Of a stretch of 64,000 nt of DNA, positions 26,607 to 35,245 are shown in pieces. The position numbers and the translations under genes were made by a program. This DNA is from Ruegeria haliotis (GTDB lineage: Bacteria; Pseudomonadota; Alphaproteobacteria; Rhodobacterales; Rhodobacteraceae): assembly GCF_013377785.1 (NCBI RefSeq), contig NZ_JABXWT010000004.1, positions 159,169 to 223,168 of the forward strand, in the 5' to 3' direction. Position 1 is the first letter of the stretch. Each line of letters begins with the position of its first letter. A model generated the notes under the pieces. It did no database searches. It worked only from the letters and a program-made list of their open reading frames with translations, and had not been told where the DNA came from.

Positions 26607-27569
26607 ATGATGCGCGTTCTGATCACCGGATCCAACGGGTTCATCGGCTCTCATCTGGTTCAGGCCTGCCTTGCACGTGGCGATCAGGTGACCGCAGTCG
26701 TGCGGTCAGGGTCGTCTGCAGATCGACTTATAAGTGTCGGACCGGGTGTCGAGCTTTGTCGCGTAGATCTGATGTGCGAGGCGGAGATTCAAAACGTTTT
26801 TGCAGAGTTTCGCCCGGATCAGGTTTATCACGCCGCTGCCAAAACCCGTATTCCACCCGCCGCCAACCTGTCGGATTCGGTCGACAGCCTTGAAGAAAAT
26901 GTTCAGAGCTTTCTGTCTGTGCTGCGTGCGGCGGCCAGCAGCAAAGCCCCTCCGGGCGCCTTTGTGCGGTTGGGGACCATTGCGGAGTACGGTGACATTC
27001 CGGTTCCTTATGTCGAAACGCAGTGTGAGCGCCCGCGCGATAGCTATGGGGCCTCAATGCTAACCGGCACAAAATACCTTGAGATGCTGCAATCTCGTTT
27101 ACCGTTTCCTGCTGTCACAGCCCGGTTGTCACTGACCTATGGGCCGGGTCAGACAGGTCATCAGCTTGTGCCTTATCTGATTGAGTGCCTGCTGAGTCAT
27201 CGCGCCGCGCATATTGGCAGGCCGGATGATGCCCGAGATCTGATCCATGTAGATGACGTGGTTCGGGGATTGTTGCTTTTGGGTTCTGATCCATCTACCG
27301 CTGGGCCAGTGGTCAATATCAGCACCGGTGTGCCCACCAAAGTTCGGGACGTGGCCATGCTCTTGCGTGACATGATCATGGCCCCGGAGGATCTGCTGCA
27401 ATTCGGATGCCCCGAGACGCCGCCGATGGATTTGGTCAACGATCCCACGCTGATGAAGTCCAGCCACAACTGGAAGTCACAGCTGCCACTGATTGAAGGT
27501 CTTCGAAACACGGTCGAATGGGCCAAACATAACCACCACGGCGCCAAAGTGACAGGACAGGCATCATGA
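26607..27569 (+). CDS. NAD-dependent sugar epimerase/reductase, candidate CDP-dideoxyhexose enzyme
   Basis: A 320-residue extended SDR with the NAD loop 'VLITGSNGFIGSHL'. By position after RfbF-G-H it could be the C4 reductase or epimerase (abequose or paratose synthase, or tyvelose epimerase) that finishes the CDP-3,6-dideoxyhexose. Odd point: the active-site motif is Tyr147-Gly-Ala-Ser-Met151, so the catalytic Lys of Tyr-x3-Lys is replaced by Met. The next Lys is at 156. The upstream Ser/Thr region reads 'LGTIAEYG'. It may be an unusual or inactive enzyme. Its stop overlaps the GT2 start as ATGA. Confidence 0.85.
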   Translation: MMRVLITGSNGFIGSHLVQACLARGDQVTAVVRSGSSADRLISVGPGVELCRVDLMCEAEIQNVFAEFRPDQVYHAAAKTRIPPAANLSDSVDSLEENVQSFLSVLRAAASSKAPPGAFVRLGTIAEYGDIPVPYVETQCERPRDSYGASMLTGTKYLEMLQSRLPFPAVTARLSLTYGPGQTGHQLVPYLIECLLSHRAAHIGRPDDARDLIHVDDVVRGLLLLGSDPSTAGPVVNISTGVPTKVRDVAMLLRDMIMAPEDLLQFGCPETPPMDLVNDPTLMKSSHNWKSQLPLIEGLRNTVEWAKHNHHGAKVTGQAS

Positions 27570-28567
27570 CACTCGTTTCCATCCTTATCCCCGCCTACAA
27601 TGAAGAAGACAACGTACGTACGGCCTATGACCGGGTTCTCGCTGTGTTCGATGGGCTGGACGAGTATGAGCTAGAGATCATTTTCACCGACAATCATTCC
27701 GAGGACCGAACATTTGAACTCCTGACCGAGATTGCAAATGCTGATCCGCGTGTACGTGTTATTCGGTTTGCCCGTAATATGGGGTATCAGGCATCGGTCC
27801 TGACGGCCTACCGTTCGGCTACTGGAGCTTGCGCAGTACAAATGGATTGTGACATGCAAGATCCGCCCGAATTGATCCCGCAAATGCTGGATCTGTGGCG
27901 GCAGGGCAATCATGTCGTGTACGGAATCCGCCGCAGCCTGCCGGATGGCCCGTTCGTTGCCGCCGCACGACGCGGATTCTATGCCCTGATCGACATGATC
28001 AGCGACGACGATCTGCCCCGCAATGCAGGTGAATTTCGCCTGACCGACCGTCGTATTCTGGACGAACTGCGGCGGGTCGATGACCGCTCGCCTTACGTTC
28101 GAGGCCTGATCAGCGGCATGGGGTTCAATCAAGTTGGCATCGAGTATGATAGGGTCGCCCGGACTGCGGGAGAGTCTAAATTTCCGTTCCGCGCCATGCT
28201 TTCACTCGCCGTGGACGGATTGATTAACCATTCGCTGTTACCGCTTCGGTTGGCTTCGATGATCAGTTTAACGGTAGGTTTGGCGATGTTCCTGCTGATG
28301 ATCGGTTATCTGATCGCCAGGCTTGTCTTTGGCCATGACTGGCCCCCGGGCTTTGCCACAACCACCATTTTGCTGTTGCTGTCGATGACTCTGAACGCGA
28401 TGTTTCTTGGTATTCTGGGCGAATACATTGGTCGCATTTTCCTGCAATCGAAAGATTTGAACCGACCCATCGTAGAACGAGAACTGAACCGGCCTGGCCC
28501 GAGCGACCAGCCATTGTCGCCGCCTCTGCGCGAGGCTGAAGAGCCGCGCACAAAAATATCAGGATAG
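27566..28567 (+). CDS. Glycosyltransferase family 2, GtrB/DPM-like
   Basis: A 333-residue enzyme with a cytosolic GT-A domain ('SILIPAYNEEDNVRTAYDR', 'MDCDMQDPPELIPQML') and two C-terminal transmembrane helices (about residues 230-290). This is the layout of GtrB-type polyprenyl-phosphate sugar synthases, which load a sugar onto undecaprenyl phosphate for use across the membrane. It is a natural partner for a GtrA protein; two are in the window. ATG 27566 overlaps the previous stop. Confidence 0.92.
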   Translation: MTLVSILIPAYNEEDNVRTAYDRVLAVFDGLDEYELEIIFTDNHSEDRTFELLTEIANADPRVRVIRFARNMGYQASVLTAYRSATGACAVQMDCDMQDPPELIPQMLDLWRQGNHVVYGIRRSLPDGPFVAAARRGFYALIDMISDDDLPRNAGEFRLTDRRILDELRRVDDRSPYVRGLISGMGFNQVGIEYDRVARTAGESKFPFRAMLSLAVDGLINHSLLPLRLASMISLTVGLAMFLLMIGYLIARLVFGHDWPPGFATTTILLLLSMTLNAMFLGILGEYIGRIFLQSKDLNRPIVERELNRPGPSDQPLSPPLREAEEPRTKISG

Positions 28568-28573
28568 GCCCGC

Positions 28574-29632
28574 GTGAAACTGTTGATCGTTCAGGGCGGG
28601 TTCGGGGTAGGGGGCGCGGAAAAAATCGTCTCGATTTTGGCCGCCCATCGGGTCGAGAGGGGGGACGAAGTGCATGTCGCAGGTCTGACCATTCCCCCCG
28701 GCGGTTCATATTTTGAGTTTCCCGACACGGTGACCCTGCATATTGCTCAATCTGATCGCGGGCAATTGGATCGCCTTCGCCACATTCGGAAAGTGATTCA
28801 GGATGTTTCTCCCGACGTTGTTGTGACCTTCCTGACCAAGATCAACGTTCTGACCTTGTTGGCAACGCTCGATCGCCAGGTGCCCGTCATTATTTCGGAA
28901 CGCAACAATCCACGCGCACAATCCGCCCACCCGCTATGGCGCCATGCCCAGAACTTGTTGGCGCGGCGAGCACATGCAGTTGTGATGCAAACACACAGAG
29001 CATGCGAGGATCTGCCCGGCGCAGTGCAACGCAAAGCACGGGTGATCTCAAACCCCTGCGCATTGCCACCGGGCGCTCGCGAGCACCTGGGCGTCGGGGC
29101 GACAAATCTTGTCGCGGTCGGTCGCCTGGACCGGCAAAAGGGCTTTGACCTGTTGCTGGCAGCGATGCCGCGTATTTTGAAAGGCAATCCAGATGCAAAG
29201 CTGACCATATTTGGAGAAGGACCGGAACGCGAAGCGCTTGAGGCAATGCGCAAGCAGTTAAAGCTGACGGATGTTGTTTCCTTGCCAGGTTCTAGCCCGG
29301 TTCCAGGTGCGTGGATGGACGGAGCGGATATTCTTGTGTTTCCATCACGTTACGAGGGGTTTCCTAATGTGCTCGCCGAAGCGACTGTTACCGGCCTTCC
29401 AGTTGTTTCATTCGACTGCCCTTATGGCCCGCGTGAGTTGATCAGACCCGAAGAAAATGGCCTGCTGGTCCCGCCCGAGGATGTAGAAGCTTTGGCCCAG
29501 GCGGTTCTGCGGTTGTCTCAATCCCCCGACTTGTTGCAGCGTATGCGGGACGCGGATCTGGAAAGCCGGGTCTGGCTGGCGCCTGACAACATTCTTGCTG
29601 AGTGGGATGAAGCAATCGACGATGCAGTTTAG
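28574..29632 (+). CDS. Glycosyltransferase family 4 (PglJ/H-like)
   Basis: A 352-residue GT-B enzyme starting at GTG 28574. N-terminal 'QGGFGVGGAEKIVSIL' and C-terminal 'VAVGRLDRQKGFDLLLAAM', 'GEGPEREAL' and the E-x7-E motif in 'SRYEGFPNVLAEA' are clear. The sequence style is that of GalNAc or GlcNAc transferases in Pgl-type pathways, but this is a judgement by eye. It is 6 bases after the GtrB-like gene. Confidence 0.91.
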   Translation: MKLLIVQGGFGVGGAEKIVSILAAHRVERGDEVHVAGLTIPPGGSYFEFPDTVTLHIAQSDRGQLDRLRHIRKVIQDVSPDVVVTFLTKINVLTLLATLDRQVPVIISERNNPRAQSAHPLWRHAQNLLARRAHAVVMQTHRACEDLPGAVQRKARVISNPCALPPGAREHLGVGATNLVAVGRLDRQKGFDLLLAAMPRILKGNPDAKLTIFGEGPEREALEAMRKQLKLTDVVSLPGSSPVPGAWMDGADILVFPSRYEGFPNVLAEATVTGLPVVSFDCPYGPRELIRPEENGLLVPPEDVEALAQAVLRLSQSPDLLQRMRDADLESRVWLAPDNILAEWDEAIDDAV

Positions 29633-29884
29633 GGCGGTGGCAGCGCACGGGCAAACGGAAGGGTTAGACAGTTGTGAATTCCTTGAACGCGATTTCCAAC
29701 AGAGCCAGCGAGCCGCATCTGGTCGAACGGCTGGGTCTCGCTGGGCACGTCAGGCTCGGTGAAAACCGCAGGGCTGGTTTGCTGATTTCCAGCGTCAATC
29801 TGGAACAGATTTGGCCGGAATTTGTTGAATATGTTGATTGTTCCGCGCGGGTGCGGTTTGAATGATGAGTGACTGGAGTGTGCT

Positions 29885-31090
29885 GTGTTGCAATCACTTG
29901 AAAGCCTGCAAACTGGACAAGATGCGTCTGTTCGCAAGATCGTGGTTGTCGCCAATCTGACGTCCTCGCTGGTGAATTTCCGGTTTGATCTGCTGCGTGA
30001 AATGTCGCAGCGGGCCGAGGTGATAGCCTGTGGGCCAGAACGTCATGAGGCGAGCGAGGCCGCATTGCGCGACATTGGGGTCAAGTTTGTTCCGTTTCCC
30101 ATGTCCCGAACAGGTATGAATCCGCTTGAAGACATCAAAACCTTGCGTGCCCTCAGGCGGATATTTGAAGAGGTTCAGCCAGATACAGTATTCGCCTATA
30201 CGATGAAGCCGATCATTTATGGGTGTTTGGCCGCTCGCTTGGCCCGCGTATCGCGTAAGTATGCGATGTGTACTGGATTGGGCTATGTCTTCAACGCGCA
30301 GAATACCGGCCTCAAGCGCCGTCTGGTTCGAATGATCTCGTCCAATCTGTACCGAGCATCCTTAAAAGGCGTTGATGAGTTGCTGGTCTATAACAAGGCG
30401 GATGAGGAAGAGTTTCGGGCGCGTCGGATGATCGGCGCCGGTACGCAGTTGAGCATTGTGCCGGGTTCGGGTGTGAACTTGACTAAATACGCGCCTTCCA
30501 GCCCACCCGGCGGACCACCTGTGTTTCTGATGATATCCAGGCTTTTGCGCGAAAAGGGGGTTTTTGACTTTGTCGATGCGGCCAGGGCTTTGAAGCGCGA
30601 TCACCCTCAAGCCCGGTTTCAGCTTTTGGGCCCCATGGACGCAAACCCGGATTCTGTCGGACAACGCGAGATCGATGGCTGGACCCGCGAAGGCGTGGTT
30701 GAGTATCTTGGGGAAACCACAGATGTTCGCCCTTACTTGAAAGAGTGCTCGGTATTTGTGCTGCCTTCCGCGTATCGCGAGGGGATTCCGCGCACGATCC
30801 TCGAGGCGATGTCGACAGGTCGGGCCGTCGTCACGACAAACGCCCCTGGTTGCGCGGACCCGGTGATCGAGGGCAAAACGGGTTTTGTTGTACCGATGCG
30901 CAGTCCGCAAGAGCTAAGTCAGGCAATGGCAAGGTTCCTCGACGATCCTGAATTAATCCGGGGAATGGGGCAGGCTTCAAGGCTTCAGGCCGAAGCCGTA
31001 TTCGATGTACGGCGTGTAAACACAATCCTTCTGAGGAAAATGGGCTTGTTGGGTCAACACGAGCAACTGGTGCAGACCGTGCTGAAGTAA
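29885..31090 (+). CDS. Glycosyltransferase family 4 (PglA-like)
   Basis: A 401-residue GT-B glycosyltransferase starting at GTG 29885. It has 'ANLTSSLVNFRFDLLREM' near the N-terminus, then 'VFAYTMKPIIYGCLAARLA' and 'CTGLGYVFNAQNTG', a pattern I associate with PglA-like enzymes that add the second sugar to undecaprenyl-PP-bacillosamine. The C-terminal domain has 'SRLLREKGVFDFVDAAR' and 'SAYREGIPRTILEAMS'. This fits a glycan started by the PglC-like transferase at 14195. A 250-base gap with no convincing gene precedes it. Confidence 0.9.
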   Translation: MLQSLESLQTGQDASVRKIVVVANLTSSLVNFRFDLLREMSQRAEVIACGPERHEASEAALRDIGVKFVPFPMSRTGMNPLEDIKTLRALRRIFEEVQPDTVFAYTMKPIIYGCLAARLARVSRKYAMCTGLGYVFNAQNTGLKRRLVRMISSNLYRASLKGVDELLVYNKADEEEFRARRMIGAGTQLSIVPGSGVNLTKYAPSSPPGGPPVFLMISRLLREKGVFDFVDAARALKRDHPQARFQLLGPMDANPDSVGQREIDGWTREGVVEYLGETTDVRPYLKECSVFVLPSAYREGIPRTILEAMSTGRAVVTTNAPGCADPVIEGKTGFVVPMRSPQELSQAMARFLDDPELIRGMGQASRLQAEAVFDVRRVNTILLRKMGLLGQHEQLVQTVLK

Positions 31091-31302
31091 GGAACTCAGT
31101 AATCTTATTGGAAATTCGCGGAGCAGACTCGCCCCTTAATTTTCGACTGATCACGGCGCAAACAGCATTTTCTTTGCCAATCTGAGTGAAAAAATCCCGG
31201 CCTACGGGATTCCCCTAATACCCGGCATGGTCTTGCTTTGGTAACTTAGGTTCAACCAGAGATTACCACCGGTGAAGCCTCACGGCACTATCACTCACTC
31301 GG

Positions 31303-31345
31303 AAAAAATGACCAGCATTTGGGGTGCTGGTCATTTGCTTTTCTG
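31303..31345. terminator. Bidirectional terminator
   Basis: A 12-bp perfect stem (31306-31317 with 31325-31336) and 7-base loop are flanked by an A-run on the left and GCTTTT on the right. It lies between the convergent PglA-like and sulfotransferase genes and could stop transcription in both directions. A weaker hairpin (7-bp stem AATCCCG/CGGGATT) lies near 31195-31213. Confidence 0.8.
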
Positions 31346-31373
31346 GCTCTTTTGATTTGCGTAGAAAGTAGGG

Positions 31374-32321
31374 TCAGTGCGCGTCAGGCGGCAACTGATA
31401 CCCATAGTTATCAAGCTGCAGACCGGTCAATTCTTGCAGGTTGGCGTTGGACTCGGCAAAGGTGCCTTCGAACTGAGCCGCGACAAGTTTGGCCATACGT
31501 TGTTCCAACATCTGATCCAGCCCTTTGGGAAAGATTCGACTGATCGGACCGCTCAGCTTGCCGAATCGACGCGTCGCATAAGGAAACGGTATCAACGCGC
31601 CCGTGCTGAGCTGATTGTTGCTGAAAATACGATTTACACCACGTTGCAAGACCTGGAAGCTCTGCGAACGCTTTGTGTTGGTTTTCACGAATGCGCATTG
31701 TGGCGACGAGATATCTAATGACTTACACAGTCGCGACACAAACGCGTCCGAATCCTGAACAAACTGTTCATATGTAAGCCCATGTACCCGCTCGGGGCCA
31801 AACAGGGTCTGATAGTATTTGAATAGCCTATCATACCGGTAGAAGTCCGGGCTGAACATCGGAACCCGACGCATCATGGGCTCGATCTGAGCCAAATACC
31901 CCTTCAGAGATTTGTGGCCGCCATCAGTTATGTACTGGCTGTACATCGACAGGATACTCGACAACTGCTCGCGGAAGACGATCAGCACGTGCGCCTCGGG
32001 GAAGGTTTGCTTCAAGCGCTGCGCGATCATAGGGCTGTCGAATCCACCCGAGGCGGGATAACCCGAAAAACGCTCGTGCGAAAAGACGGCGACTTTTCCT
32101 GAATTGCGCGAAGTCTCTAGAAAATCCGCGTATTGTTCACGAATTGCTGATGAATCAAATGTCAGCGGTTGCGGCAACACGAATCTGTTAGACAGGACGT
32201 ATTTTTGCTCCCCGTGTGGGCTGGCAAATGGGCCATCTGACGCTGAGAACAGTTGTTTCTGCAACGCGGATGTCGCTGTCTTGTGATACCCGATGTGGAT
32301 GAGAACTTTTGCTTGTTCCAT
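31374..32321 (-). CDS. Sulfotransferase-like protein (second type)
   Basis: A 315-residue protein with the sulfotransferase PAPS loop 'LIHIGYHKTATSALQKQLF' at its N-terminus and the 3'-phosphate-binding region 'VLIVFREQLSSILSMYSQY'. It differs clearly in sequence from the sulfotransferase at 16671 and belongs to the heparan-sulfotransferase-like group by its 'GYHKTATS' loop. It should sulfate another position or sugar of the glycan. It is a single gene on the minus strand, divergent from the flippase gene. No strong ribosome-binding site precedes the ATG. Confidence 0.82.
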   Translation of the reverse strand: MEQAKVLIHIGYHKTATSALQKQLFSASDGPFASPHGEQKYVLSNRFVLPQPLTFDSSAIREQYADFLETSRNSGKVAVFSHERFSGYPASGGFDSPMIAQRLKQTFPEAHVLIVFREQLSSILSMYSQYITDGGHKSLKGYLAQIEPMMRRVPMFSPDFYRYDRLFKYYQTLFGPERVHGLTYEQFVQDSDAFVSRLCKSLDISSPQCAFVKTNTKRSQSFQVLQRGVNRIFSNNQLSTGALIPFPYATRRFGKLSGPISRIFPKGLDQMLEQRMAKLVAAQFEGTFAESNANLQELTGLQLDNYGYQLPPDAH

Positions 32322-32668
32322 ATAGCGTTAATCAATACCTAAACTCGACCGACCACTTAATGTCCCCACTCTGAAAAAGTAGGTCATCGCATTTTTTCGT
32401 CCTACTTCGAGTGGACCCCATAGAAATTTTCGCATGTTCAAAACCGGTTTCCAAAAACAGGACTGGATTTCCCCATCAAACTGCGCTTTCGTAAAACGAT
32501 ACAAGCGTAAAAAACAAAATGATAGAAGTAGAGGCGACTAGAATCGCCAAAATTGAAATTTGACGAGTGATGAAAGGTATTTTGACCTGAGACGAGTACC
32601 AAGGGTTTTTGCACCATGTTGTTTTTGGGTGGCCGGGTTAGCACCCGGAGTTACCGCCAAATAACGCT
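32322..32668. other. Divergent intergenic region with large inverted repeat
   Basis: About 350 bases between the sulfotransferase and flippase genes. It holds an imperfect inverted repeat (listed separately) and should include promoters in both directions. A 68-codon minus frame at 32438-32644 shows no family and was not called. Confidence 0.5.
32366..32414. repeat. Imperfect inverted repeat
   Basis: AAGTAGG at 32377-32383 pairs with CCTACTT at 32401-32407. Outside these, CCACTC at 32366-32371 pairs with GAGTGG at 32409-32414, and GTCC/GGAC could extend it further. The 17-base loop includes a run of six T. It could be a regulatory hairpin or a remnant of a mobile-element end. Confidence 0.55.
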
Positions 32669-33976
32669 ATGATTCGGTTTGATGCCAGATCTTTGATTGG
32701 GCGGCTAGCCAAGAACATGTCGTGGTTGTTCTTGTCCCAAATCTTGATAGCCGTTTTCGGCTTGGCCACCCTGATCATCACCGCACGTGCGGTGGGCCCC
32801 GCTGCGGTGGGGGTTTTGGCTTTGGTGGATGCCTATGTGCAAGTGCTGGACCGGCTATGTCGTCTGGAACCCTGGCAGGCCGTCATCAAGTATGGCAGCG
32901 ATGCTCTGACCGAAGATGATGCCCAAAGATTTGGTCACCTTGTCAAACTGTCGGTCGTCATTGATATCGTCGGCGGTCTATTGGCCGGTACAGTCGCGAT
33001 CCTTCTGGCGCCGTTTCTGGCACCGCTGATCGGTTTGCCCGAAGACAACGGGTCGTCTTATCTTGTTTTGGTTGCGATAGGGCTGTTTCTGTCTCTGAGG
33101 CCGACCGGTATTGCCGTACTAAGAATCCATGACAGGTTCGATCTGCTGGCCATCTCGGACATGGTCGTCGCCGGGTTGCGCTTGATAGGGACGATCATTG
33201 TATTTCTGTTGGATCTTGGCCTATGGGCATTTCTGGCGCTGATGCTAATGCATCAGGTTCTGACTGGGCTCGTGGCCTTTTTCATAGCATTGCGGGAATT
33301 GCGGCGGCGGGGCGTGAAGGCGTTCATGCCCCTCAAGCTGAGAACCGCGCTGAAACAAAATCCCGGATTCTTGAGATTCCTGTGGAACTCGAATTTCAAT
33401 GTGGTCCTCAGGCAATCAACACAACGCTTGGATGTTCTGGTGGTCGGAGCGTTGCTGGATGTCACTTCGGTTGGTTTCTATCAGGTCGGCAAACGTATTA
33501 TGACCAATATCGTGCGGATCGGAGGGCCGATCAGGCAAGTCCTATATCCTGAAATGACGCGCCTCTGGTCGGCCCGAGAACATGGGCATTTTTGGAAATT
33601 GGTGCGGTATACATCGTTCCTGATGTTTGGGTTCTCACTTGCAATCTCGGTGCCCTTGGCTTGGAAGATGCCTGATCTGGCTGTTCTGTTGTTTGGCGCA
33701 GAGTTTGAAGGCGCAGCGCCAGTCATGACGATTTTGATGTTTGCAGCAGTCATATATCTGGGCGGGCTGTCTCTGAACCCGACACTGCTGAGCATGGGGC
33801 TGGACCGGGCGCTTGTTCGGACCACCATGGTCGCGACTGGTGTTTTTGCGGTTTCGTTTGTACCGCTTCTGTTTGTTTTAGGGATCGAGGGTGTCGCCTT
33901 ATCCCATGTAATTTTCAATATCGTCTGGACGACCGGCTGCATTTTGGCGATCCGATCCTACCTGGCACCGCAGTAG
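32669..33976 (+). CDS. Polysaccharide flippase, Wzx/PST (MOP superfamily)
   Basis: A 435-residue protein with about twelve hydrophobic helices, starting 'SWLFLSQILIAVFGLATLII' and with 'ARAVGPAAVGVLALV', the usual N-terminal pattern of MOP-superfamily O-antigen/teichoic acid flippases. It should move the undecaprenyl-PP-linked repeat unit to the periplasm. Its presence points to a Wzx/Wzy-type route, although no sure Wzy polymerase or Wzz was found. It is followed 76 bases later by a GT4 gene on the same strand. Confidence 0.9.
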   Translation: MIRFDARSLIGRLAKNMSWLFLSQILIAVFGLATLIITARAVGPAAVGVLALVDAYVQVLDRLCRLEPWQAVIKYGSDALTEDDAQRFGHLVKLSVVIDIVGGLLAGTVAILLAPFLAPLIGLPEDNGSSYLVLVAIGLFLSLRPTGIAVLRIHDRFDLLAISDMVVAGLRLIGTIIVFLLDLGLWAFLALMLMHQVLTGLVAFFIALRELRRRGVKAFMPLKLRTALKQNPGFLRFLWNSNFNVVLRQSTQRLDVLVVGALLDVTSVGFYQVGKRIMTNIVRIGGPIRQVLYPEMTRLWSAREHGHFWKLVRYTSFLMFGFSLAISVPLAWKMPDLAVLLFGAEFEGAAPVMTILMFAAVIYLGGLSLNPTLLSMGLDRALVRTTMVATGVFAVSFVPLLFVLGIEGVALSHVIFNIVWTTGCILAIRSYLAPQ

Positions 33977-34052
33977 GGGACAGCAACCAAGTTAAACAAA
34001 GCCCGATGTGTTCCTCCGGATTCCCGGTATTTTACGATTAACGAGATGAGTA

Positions 34053-35213
34053 ATGACGAAACGTATCCTGTTCCCTTTTGAAGGCGACACCGTGATCGGT
34101 GGCAGCCATGTCTCGGCCATGAAGCTGGCGGCCGGTTTGGACCGATCAAAATACGAACCTTATATTCTGGTTCACTATAAGGATGGTCTGGCCGGGGACT
34201 ATGCCCGATCGCTCGGACTGGACTACGAGGTTCTGGAGAAACCCAGCCTGATGTCCCCGGGGCAAATCAGCTATGAAGGAGATTGCGGCCCTGCGCGGTA
34301 CATGTTGTCCAGCGTACCCGGTTTCATCTCGGTCTTGAACCGGATCAAGCCAGACATCGTGCACACGAATGAGGGTCGCATGCATTCGAACTGGGCCCTA
34401 CCGACCAAATTGTCGGGGCGTAAGCATATCTGGCACCACCGGCAGGATCCCACAGCCTTTGGCATCAACAAATTGGCACCTGTACTGTCAGATCACATCA
34501 TCAGCGTTTCCCACTTTTCGAAACCCAGCAATCCGGTGCGGTCGGTGGACAACAAATTCACCGTCATACGCAGCCCCTTTGATTTCAATCCCACCCCACC
34601 AGACCCTGCGACCGCCCGTCAGCAGGTGCTGACCGAAATGGGCCTGCCTGATGATGCTCTACTGCTGGGCTATTTCGGAAACTTCGTACCGCGCAAACGC
34701 CCCGATCACTTTGTCAAAGCCGTAGCGGCCATTCAAAAACAGATGCCGGATGTTCCGGTACATGGGTTCCTTTTTGGCAGCGTCGTTGATCGGGGAAATC
34801 AGTTGGACAAGACATGTGCGGATTTGGCGACCGAAGCATGGATGGAAAACCAAATTCACATGATGGGTTTTCGTCAACCGATTGACGGCTACATGGCAGC
34901 GATGGATGCCAACCTGGTCACCGCTCTGGACGAACCGTTTGGACGTACGTTGATCGAGACAATGTATCTGGGCACTCCGGTCGTTGCCACACGCCATGGT
35001 GGAAATGTCGAGGCGATCGTTGATGGGGAAAACGGGTTTCTTGTAGATCCGTTTGACGCTGGCGCTTTTGCTGACCCGGTCATGCGGATGCATCAGGATA
35101 AGGCGTTGCGCGATAAGATTATCGCGGCAGGGCAACGTCATGCCCGCGACAACTTTGGCATGGCGATCCATATCGACGGTGTGTGCAAAATCTATGATCA
35201 GCTACTGAGCTGA
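34053..35213 (+). CDS. Glycosyltransferase family 4
   Basis: A 386-residue GT-B enzyme. N-terminal 'FEGDTVIGGSHVSAMKLA' is the acceptor-side glycine-rich loop. The C-terminal domain has 'GYFGNFVPRKRPDHFVKAV' and the E-x7-E motif in 'DEPFGRTLIETMYLG'. It probably adds a sugar to the lipid-linked repeat unit. It is in line with the flippase gene and converges on the GT2 gene at 35233 across a shared hairpin. Confidence 0.9.
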   Translation: MTKRILFPFEGDTVIGGSHVSAMKLAAGLDRSKYEPYILVHYKDGLAGDYARSLGLDYEVLEKPSLMSPGQISYEGDCGPARYMLSSVPGFISVLNRIKPDIVHTNEGRMHSNWALPTKLSGRKHIWHHRQDPTAFGINKLAPVLSDHIISVSHFSKPSNPVRSVDNKFTVIRSPFDFNPTPPDPATARQQVLTEMGLPDDALLLGYFGNFVPRKRPDHFVKAVAAIQKQMPDVPVHGFLFGSVVDRGNQLDKTCADLATEAWMENQIHMMGFRQPIDGYMAAMDANLVTALDEPFGRTLIETMYLGTPVVATRHGGNVEAIVDGENGFLVDPFDAGAFADPVMRMHQDKALRDKIIAAGQRHARDNFGMAIHIDGVCKIYDQLLS

Positions 35214-35224
35214 CCAGCAAACGG

Positions 35225-35245
35225 CCCCGAAGTCAGCCTTCGGGG
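35225..35245. terminator. Hairpin at convergent gene ends
   Basis: An 8-bp perfect stem CCCCGAAG/CTTCGGGG with a 5-base loop lies 12 bases after the GT4 stop and covers the stop codon of the opposing GT2 gene. There is no long T-tract, so it may be a weak intrinsic terminator. Confidence 0.5.

Noticed and set aside
29674..29865. 63-codon plus-strand frame before the PglA-like gene
   Set aside because: No ribosome-binding site and no recognisable family; the space is only 250 bases and an equally long frame lies on the other strand.
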